A DNA stretch of 64,000 nucleotides, taken from assembly GCF_030296555.1 (NCBI RefSeq), contig NZ_AP027728.1, positions 930,001-994,000 of the forward strand. The letters are read 5' to 3'. This document shows, one piece after another, positions 58,550-64,000 of this stretch (positions are counted from its first letter, which is position 1; each line of letters starts with the position of its first letter). The notes under the pieces were generated by a model. It searched no databases and was not told where the DNA came from. It was given only the letters and a program-made list of their open reading frames with translations. Made by a program: the position numbers and the translations under genes. The stretch comes from Microbacterium suwonense. Its GTDB lineage: Bacteria > Actinomycetota > Actinomycetes > Actinomycetales > Microbacteriaceae.

Positions 58550-60262
58550 ATGGTCGAGAAGACGCGCAGCACACGGCGAGAAGCGGAACTGGCCGCAGTG
58601 CGCGAGGCCGGCCGAACCACCGTCCTGATCGTCGGCGCCGGCATCAACGGCATCTCGCTGTTCCGCGATCTGGCGCTGCAGGGTGTGGATGCCGTCATCG
58701 TCGATCGGGGCGATTTCGCCGGCGGCGCGTCGGCGGCGTCCAGCCACATGATCCACGGCGGTATCCGCTACCTGGAGAACGGCGAGTTCCGGCTGGTGCG
58801 GGAATCCGTTCAGGAGCGCAACGGCCTGCTGCGCATCGCACCGCACTACGTCAAGCCACTGCAGACCACGATCCCGATCTACTCGACCTTCTCGGGCATC
58901 CTCTCCGCTCCCCTGCGCTTCCTCACCCATCGCAGCGGCAAACCGCAAGAGCGCGGTGCCGTGCTCATCAAGGCGGGGCTGACGATCTACGACCTGTTCT
59001 CGCGCGACGGCGGCTCCGTGCCGCGGCATCGGTTCCTCGGTCGCACATCGTCGCTGGCGGAACTCCCCCAGCTCGATTCGAAGATCAAGTACACCGCCAC
59101 CTACTACGACGCCTCCATGCACGATCCGGAGCGGCTCGCACTCGACGTGCTGCAGGACGGCCGCTCGGCCAACTCCGGCTCCTTCGCACTCAACTATGTC
59201 GAGGCCGTGGGGCGCCAGGGCGAGGCTGTCGTGCTGCGCGACCGGGAGAGCGCCGAGGAGTTCGCGCTCAAAGCGGACGTCATCGTGAACACCTCCGGCC
59301 CCTGGACGGATCTGACCAATGAGTCGCTCGGCACCGACACCCGCTTCATGGGCGGCACCAAGGGATCGCACATCGTGCTGGATCATCCCGAGCTGCTGGC
59401 TGCGACGGGCGGCCGGGAGATCTTCTTCGAGCACTCCGACGGACGCATCGTGCTGATCTATCCACTCAAGGGCCGCGTGCTGGTGGGCACGACCGACATC
59501 GATGCCGACCCACGCGAGCCGGCACGCTGCACCGAGGAGGAGATCGACTACTTCTTCGCGCTCATCAACCACGTCTTCCCGACGATCCGCGTGGACCGCT
59601 CCCAGATCGTGTACCGCTTCGCCGGCATCCGTCCTCTGCCGCGGCACGAGGACACCGCCCCCGGCTTCGTCTCCCGCGACTACCGGATCGAACGCGATGA
59701 CAGCGGTGCGACGCCGATGCTGAGCCTGGTCGGCGGCAAGTGGACGACGTTCCGCGCACTGGGCGAGACGCTGTCGAACCGCGTCCTCACACTGCTCGGG
59801 CGCAGGCGCTCGGTGTCCACGGTCGGCTTGCCGATCGGCGGCGGACAGGGCTTTCCTCGCACGACGCGGGCGCGGTCGGCCTGGAAACAGGCGAACCTGC
59901 CCGGTGCCGCCCCGGCGCGCGGCGATCAGCTGCTGGCGAGGTACGGCACGCGCGCGGCCGAGGTGTGGGCGCACATCGAGCAGGAAGAGGATCGCCCGCT
60001 CGCCGGCGGAGAGCTGTCGGTGCGCGAACTGGAGTGGATGGTGCAGCACGAGCTCGTCGTGCGTCTCGCCGACGTCGTGCTTCGCCGTTCCAACATCGCG
60101 TTCGTCGGAGATGTCACGGATGCGCTGCTCACGGAGCTGGCGGATGCCCTGGCTCCGCTGCTGGGATGGGATGGTGACCGCAGGGATGCCGAGGTCGAGG
60201 CGACGGTGCAGCTGTTGAATGACGCACACGGCCTGTCGCTCGCTGTTCCCGCTCGTCGCTGA
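58550..60262 (+). CDS. glpD: Aerobic glycerol-3-phosphate dehydrogenase
   Basis: A 570-residue flavoprotein. FAD-binding [21 protein letters not shown], then [34 protein letters not shown] and [13 protein letters not shown] are typical of GlpD. It oxidises glycerol-3-phosphate to dihydroxyacetone phosphate and gives electrons to the quinone pool at the membrane. AAGGGG precedes the ATG. glpK follows 52 bp later. Confidence 0.94.
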   Translation: MVEKTRSTRREAELAAVREAGRTTVLIVGAGINGISLFRDLALQGVDAVIVDRGDFAGGASAASSHMIHGGIRYLENGEFRLVRESVQERNGLLRIAPHYVKPLQTTIPIYSTFSGILSAPLRFLTHRSGKPQERGAVLIKAGLTIYDLFSRDGGSVPRHRFLGRTSSLAELPQLDSKIKYTATYYDASMHDPERLALDVLQDGRSANSGSFALNYVEAVGRQGEAVVLRDRESAEEFALKADVIVNTSGPWTDLTNESLGTDTRFMGGTKGSHIVLDHPELLAATGGREIFFEHSDGRIVLIYPLKGRVLVGTTDIDADPREPARCTEEEIDYFFALINHVFPTIRVDRSQIVYRFAGIRPLPRHEDTAPGFVSRDYRIERDDSGATPMLSLVGGKWTTFRALGETLSNRVLTLLGRRRSVSTVGLPIGGGQGFPRTTRARSAWKQANLPGAAPARGDQLLARYGTRAAEVWAHIEQEEDRPLAGGELSVRELEWMVQHELVVRLADVVLRRSNIAFVGDVTDALLTELADALAPLLGWDGDRRDAEVEATVQLLNDAHGLSLAVPARR

Positions 60263-60314
60263 CGACACACTGGTGAGAATGCGGATCGTCGATGATCCGC
60301 TGAAGGAGGGCCGC

Positions 60315-61829
60315 ATGGCCGAGTACGTTCTCTCGATCGATCAAGGCACCACATCGAGCCGGGCGATCATCTTCGACCGCTCCGGCAGCGTCGTCGCGAC
60401 GGGCCAGAAGGAGCATGAGCAGATCCTGCCCAAAGCGGGCTGGGTCGAGCACGACGCGGCAGAGATCTGGCGGAACGTGCAGGAGGTCATCGGCCTCGCC
60501 CTCACCCGCGCCCATCTGACCCGTCACGACATCGCCGCCGTCGGCATCACCAACCAGCGCGAGACCGCTGTGGTGTGGGACCGGAACACGGGCGAGCCGG
60601 TGTACAACGCGATCGTGTGGCAGGACACGCGCACGCAGGAGATCGTCGACCGGCTCGCCGCGGACGGCGGGGTCGACCGCTTCAAGCCGGTGGTCGGTCT
60701 GCCGCTGGCCACGTACTTCTCGGGCACGAAGATCGCCTGGATCCTGGAGAACGTCGACGGCGCGCGAGAGAAGGCGGATGCCGGTGAGCTGATGTTCGGC
60801 ACCACCGACACCTGGGTGCTGTGGAACCTCACCGGCGGAGTCGACGGCGGCGTGCACGCCACGGACGTGACGAACGCGTCGCGCACGATGTTCATGGATC
60901 TGGAGTCGCTGCAGTGGCGCGATGACATCCTCGAGGTGTTCGGGGTGCCTCGCTCGATGATGCCGGAGATCCGCTCCTCGTCCGAGGTGTATGGCACGGC
61001 CGAGAGCTCCTCGCTGCTGCGCGAGACGCCGATCGCCGGCATCCTGGGCGACCAGCAGGCGGCGACCTTCGGCCAGGCGGCCTTCGCTGCGGGTGAGAGC
61101 AAGAACACCTATGGCACGGGCTGCTTCCTCATCTTCAACACCGGTGAAGAGATCGTGCGCTCCGAGAACGGGCTGCTCACCACGGTCGGCTACAAACTCG
61201 GCGACGGCCCCACGCACTATGCATTGGAGGGTTCGATCGCCGTCGCAGGATCGCTGATCCAGTGGCTGCGCGACCAGCTCGGCCTGATCTCGTCGGCGCC
61301 CGAGGTGGAGGATCTCGCCCGCAAGGTCGACGACAATGGCGGCGTGTACATCGTTCCCGCGTTCTCGGGGCTGTTCACGCCCTATTGGAAGCCGGATGCC
61401 CGCGGCGTGATCGTCGGACTCACCCGCTTCGCGAACCGCAGCCACCTCGCCCGCGCGGCACTGGAGGCGGTCGCCTTCCAGACGCGCGACGTGCTCGACG
61501 CGGTGAACGCGGATGCCGATGTCGACCTCAGCGAGCTGAAGGTCGATGGCGGGATGGTCGCCAACGACGCGCTCATGCAGTTCCAGGCCGACGTGCTCGG
61601 CGTGCCCGTGGTGCGCCCCGTCGTGACCGAGACGACCGCGTTGGGAGCGGCCTACGCGGCCGGACTCGCCGTCGGCTTCTGGAGCGATCTGGATGATCTG
61701 CGCGCGAACTGGCAGGAGGATCGCCGCTGGGAGCCGACGATGGATGCCGACGAGCGCGATCGTCAGCTGCGATTGTGGCGCAAGGCCGTCACGAAGTCGA
61801 TGGACTGGGTCGACGAGGACGTGCGCTGA
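60315..61829 (+). CDS. glpK: Glycerol kinase
   Basis: A 504-residue FGGY kinase: [63 protein letters not shown] and the C-terminal signature [28 protein letters not shown] lies before the ATG at 60315, which rules out longer starts. It makes glycerol-3-phosphate for GlpD. No glpF is adjacent. Confidence 0.96.
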   Translation: MAEYVLSIDQGTTSSRAIIFDRSGSVVATGQKEHEQILPKAGWVEHDAAEIWRNVQEVIGLALTRAHLTRHDIAAVGITNQRETAVVWDRNTGEPVYNAIVWQDTRTQEIVDRLAADGGVDRFKPVVGLPLATYFSGTKIAWILENVDGAREKADAGELMFGTTDTWVLWNLTGGVDGGVHATDVTNASRTMFMDLESLQWRDDILEVFGVPRSMMPEIRSSSEVYGTAESSSLLRETPIAGILGDQQAATFGQAAFAAGESKNTYGTGCFLIFNTGEEIVRSENGLLTTVGYKLGDGPTHYALEGSIAVAGSLIQWLRDQLGLISSAPEVEDLARKVDDNGGVYIVPAFSGLFTPYWKPDARGVIVGLTRFANRSHLARAALEAVAFQTRDVLDAVNADADVDLSELKVDGGMVANDALMQFQADVLGVPVVRPVVTETTALGAAYAAGLAVGFWSDLDDLRANWQEDRRWEPTMDADERDRQLRLWRKAVTKSMDWVDEDVR

Positions 61830-61830
61830 C

Positions 61831-63384
61831 TCAGCCCTTGCCGAACAGCTTCTGGATCTCGGCGAGGTCGGCTTCGGACGGCGCCTTCTGACCGCCGCCG
61901 AGCCCGAAGCCGGACCCGGTCGGATTGGCGGTCGAGGTGGCGATGCCGGCATTCTCGGCGGCACGCTTGGCCGGGTTGCCCGAGCGCGAGCCGCCCCTGC
62001 TCTTGGAGCCCTTCTTGCCGCGCTTGGAAGAAGCACCGGGCTTGCCCATCGGGCCCATCCCGGGAATCTGCGGGGTGCCGCCGCGGGCGACGGTCTTCAT
62101 CATCTTCGCGGCCTGGTCGAAGCGCTGCACGAGCTGGTTCACGTCGGTGACGGTCATCCCGGAACCGCGGGCGATCCGCAGACGGCGCGAGCCGTTGAGC
62201 ACCTTGGGATTGCGACGCTCGCCCGGCGTCATCGAGCGGATGATCGCCTCGGTGCGGTCGATCTCGCGGTCGTCGAAGTCCTCGAGCTGCTGCTTCATCT
62301 GGCCCATGCCAGGCAGCATGCCGAGCATCTTCTTCATCGAGCCCATCTTCTTCATCTGCTGAAGCTGCTCGAGGAAGTCTTCGAGGGTGAAGGCCTCGTT
62401 GGCGAGCTTCTCAGCGACCTTCATCGCCTCTTCCTCATCAAACGCCTGCTGCGCCTGCTCGATGAGGGTGAGGATGTCGCCGAGGTCGAGGATGCGGCTC
62501 GCCATGCGGTCGGGGTGGAACGGCTCGAGGTCCTCGAGGTTCTCACCCGTGGAGGCGAAGATGATCGGGCGACCTGTCACCGAGGCGACGGAGAGCGCGG
62601 CACCGCCGCGGGCGTCGCCGTCGAGCTTCGACAGGACGACGCCGGTGAAGTCGACGCCCTCCTGGAATGCCTTGGCCGTGTTCACCGCGTCCTGACCGAT
62701 CATCGCGTCGATGACGAACAGCACCTCGTCCGGCGCGGTCGCGGTGCGGATGTCGGCCGCCTGCTTCATCAGCTCGGCATCCACACCGAGACGCCCGGCG
62801 GTGTCGATGATCACGACATCGTGCTGCTGGCGGCGCGCGTACTCGACGCCGTCCTGGGAGACCTTGACCGGGTCTCCCACGCCGTTCCCCGGCTCCGGAG
62901 CATAGATGGCGGCTCCAGCACGTTCGGCCACCACCTGCAGCTGATTCACCGCGTTCGGACGCTGCAGGTCGGCCGCGACGAGGATCGGAGTGTGGCCCTC
63001 ACCCTGGAGCTGCTTTGCGAGCTTGCCCGCGAAGGTGGTCTTTCCCGATCCTTGGAGGCCGGCGAGCATGATGACGGTCGGCGGGGTCTTCGCGAACGCC
63101 AGCCGGCGCTGCTCGCCGCCGAGGATCGAGACGAGCTCCTCGTTCACGATCTGCACGACCTGCTGCGCCGGGTTGAGCGCCTTGCTGACCTCATCGCCCA
63201 GTGCGCGTTCGCGCACCTTGGCGGTGAAGTCCTTGACGACGGCCAGCGCGACATCCGCGTCGAGCAGAGCGCGGCGGATCTCGCGGACGGTGCCGTCCAC
63301 ATCGGCGGGGCTCAGCTTTCCCTTCGTGCGCAGATTGCGGAAGGTCTCGGTGAGCCGATCGGAGAGCGTGCCAAAGGTAGCCAT
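61831..63384 (-). CDS. ffh: Signal recognition particle protein Ffh
   Basis: A 517-residue SRP GTPase. N domain MATFGTLSDRLTETFRNLRT; G1 in LAGLQGSGKTTFAGKLA; DTAGRLGVDAEL; TKLDG-like LSKLDGDARGGAALS; a methionine-rich M domain (QMKKMGSMKKMLGMLPGMGQ) that binds signal peptides and 4.5S RNA. The tail after about residue 440 is Gly/Ser/Lys-rich. TAGAAT (minus strand, 63395-63400) and GGAGG precede the ATG, giving a very short leader. Confidence 0.96.
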   Translation of the reverse strand: MATFGTLSDRLTETFRNLRTKGKLSPADVDGTVREIRRALLDADVALAVVKDFTAKVRERALGDEVSKALNPAQQVVQIVNEELVSILGGEQRRLAFAKTPPTVIMLAGLQGSGKTTFAGKLAKQLQGEGHTPILVAADLQRPNAVNQLQVVAERAGAAIYAPEPGNGVGDPVKVSQDGVEYARRQQHDVVIIDTAGRLGVDAELMKQAADIRTATAPDEVLFVIDAMIGQDAVNTAKAFQEGVDFTGVVLSKLDGDARGGAALSVASVTGRPIIFASTGENLEDLEPFHPDRMASRILDLGDILTLIEQAQQAFDEEEAMKVAEKLANEAFTLEDFLEQLQQMKKMGSMKKMLGMLPGMGQMKQQLEDFDDREIDRTEAIIRSMTPGERRNPKVLNGSRRLRIARGSGMTVTDVNQLVQRFDQAAKMMKTVARGGTPQIPGMGPMGKPGASSKRGKKGSKSRGGSRSGNPAKRAAENAGIATSTANPTGSGFGLGGGQKAPSEADLAEIQKLFGKG

Positions 63385-63434
63385 GGTGCCTCCGATTCTA
63401 CGGGAGAGCGGCGTCCGGGCCGAGCAGGGGCTGC

Positions 63435-64000
63435 TCAGCCCCAGGGGAGGTCGTGGATGCTGCGCAGCGCCGCATCGAACCGCTGCTCGAGCGATACCTG
63501 GCCCGGTCCCTGCTCCGCCCAGACCCGCAGCGCGGAGAGCACCGCAGTCGCGACGGCGGAGCCGAGGATGTCGGCGCGGATGACCTCCACGCCGGCGCTG
63601 CGCGCGGCCGCCGCGACGGCCGAGGCGATGCGAGCGTGCCGCAGGCCGGTATCTCGCAGCAGTTCGCTCTCCAAGCCCATCGCGGCACTGTTGCGCAGTG
63701 CGAGCGCCAGAGGGTCGGGGGCGAAACCGCGCACGATCGGTTCTACGGCCGCTCGCACGGACGCTCCATCGGCCTCTGTGCCGAGTGCGGCCAGCGCGAC
63801 GGATGCCGCAGCGATCCTCGCATCCAGGCCCGACCACAGCACATCGCTCTTCGATGAGAAGTAGTTGAAGAAGCTGGATCGGCTGACCCCGGCGCGTCGT
63901 GCGATGTCGACGATCGATGTGGCCTCATAGCCCCGCTCGAGGAACAGCTCGCATGCCGCCTCTGCCAGCGTCTCGCGAGACGACGCCCGAGGCCTGCCCG
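63435..64000 (-). CDS. TetR-family transcriptional regulator (partial)
   Basis: At least 188 residues; the N-terminus lies beyond the right edge. The TetR helix-turn-helix is clear: CELFLERGYEATSIVDIARR followed by AGVSRSSFFNYFSSKSDVLW. The C-terminal ligand domain is Ala-rich and not assignable. It lies upstream of ffh on the same strand with 50 bp between them; its target is unknown. Confidence 0.85.
   Translation of the reverse strand, partial: GRPRASSRETLAEAACELFLERGYEATSIVDIARRAGVSRSSFFNYFSSKSDVLWSGLDARIAAASVALAALGTEADGASVRAAVEPIVRGFAPDPLALALRNSAAMGLESELLRDTGLRHARIASAVAAAARSAGVEVIRADILGSAVATAVLSALRVWAEQGPGQVSLEQRFDAALRSIHDLPWG

Noticed and set aside
61693-63864. A 723-codon open frame antisense to ffh, and similar long ones antisense to deaD, glgX and ligA
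   Set aside because: High-GC genes create long open frames on the other strand. The translations are Arg/His/Asp-rich with no domain, while the opposite strand has complete conserved motifs.

Overview
The window is high-GC actinobacterial DNA. Gene content, gene order and codon habits (for instance the very frequent GGATGCC) fit the family Microbacteriaceae, most likely Microbacterium; this is inferred from the sequence, not from a database match.

Region 1, about 1-11,290, is an accessory metal/redox island in somewhat different sequence style. It opens with debris: the C-terminal half of a large serine recombinase, cut off by a frameshifted IS3-type transposase tail. Then comes a plus-strand cluster: a CopZ-like metal-binding protein, a P1B ATPase with a CPG motif, a cupin, a zinc-less MDR oxidoreductase, a SAM methyltransferase, a Crp/Fnr-type regulator and a second P1B ATPase with a TPC motif. 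A minus-strand cluster follows: a CopB-type ATPase (CPH motif, His-rich N-terminus), CsoR, and the tail of a broken CopA. An orphan recombinase-type HTH gene and an ownerless hairpin mark the right edge. An FNR-like box (799-812) ahead of the first operon and an FNR-type recognition helix (E-x-x-S-R) in the encoded regulator suggest local redox control.

Region 2, about 11,400-36,900, is chromosome: a GNAT/zincin-clpS-DUF2017 group, a P-loop kinase, a GerW-like protein, dinB, gatCAB, an acyl-CoA synthetase, a DEAD-box helicase, ligA, mnmA, a cysteine desulfurase, a glycogen/maltosyl cluster (glgX-glgE-glgB), a thioredoxin-TPR co-chaperone, and a 600-residue membrane protein of unknown function.

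Region 3, about 36,970-64,000, holds an AI-2E transporter, a zinc-finger protein, a secreted transglycosylase-like protein, a DivIVA-like protein, and the conserved actinobacterial translation/secretion/recombination block on the minus strand: cdsA-frr-pyrH-tsf-rpsB, xerC-dprA-comM-yraN-DUF2469-rnhB-lepB-rplS, trmD-rimM-khpA-rpsP and ffh. Within it sit map, a methyltransferase, a YbdK-type ligase and a glycerol module (SorC-type regulator divergent from glpD-glpK).

A dominant property of the sequence is that at least fourteen otherwise intact genes, including essential ones (ligA, tsf, frr), are split by single-base indels, nearly all in C or G runs. Each gene returns to normal family length when one base is restored (three for the 600-residue protein). 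These look like consensus-sequence errors rather than real pseudogenes, and the affected genes are annotated here as whole CDSs with the break noted. I saw no tRNA, rRNA or CRISPR array.
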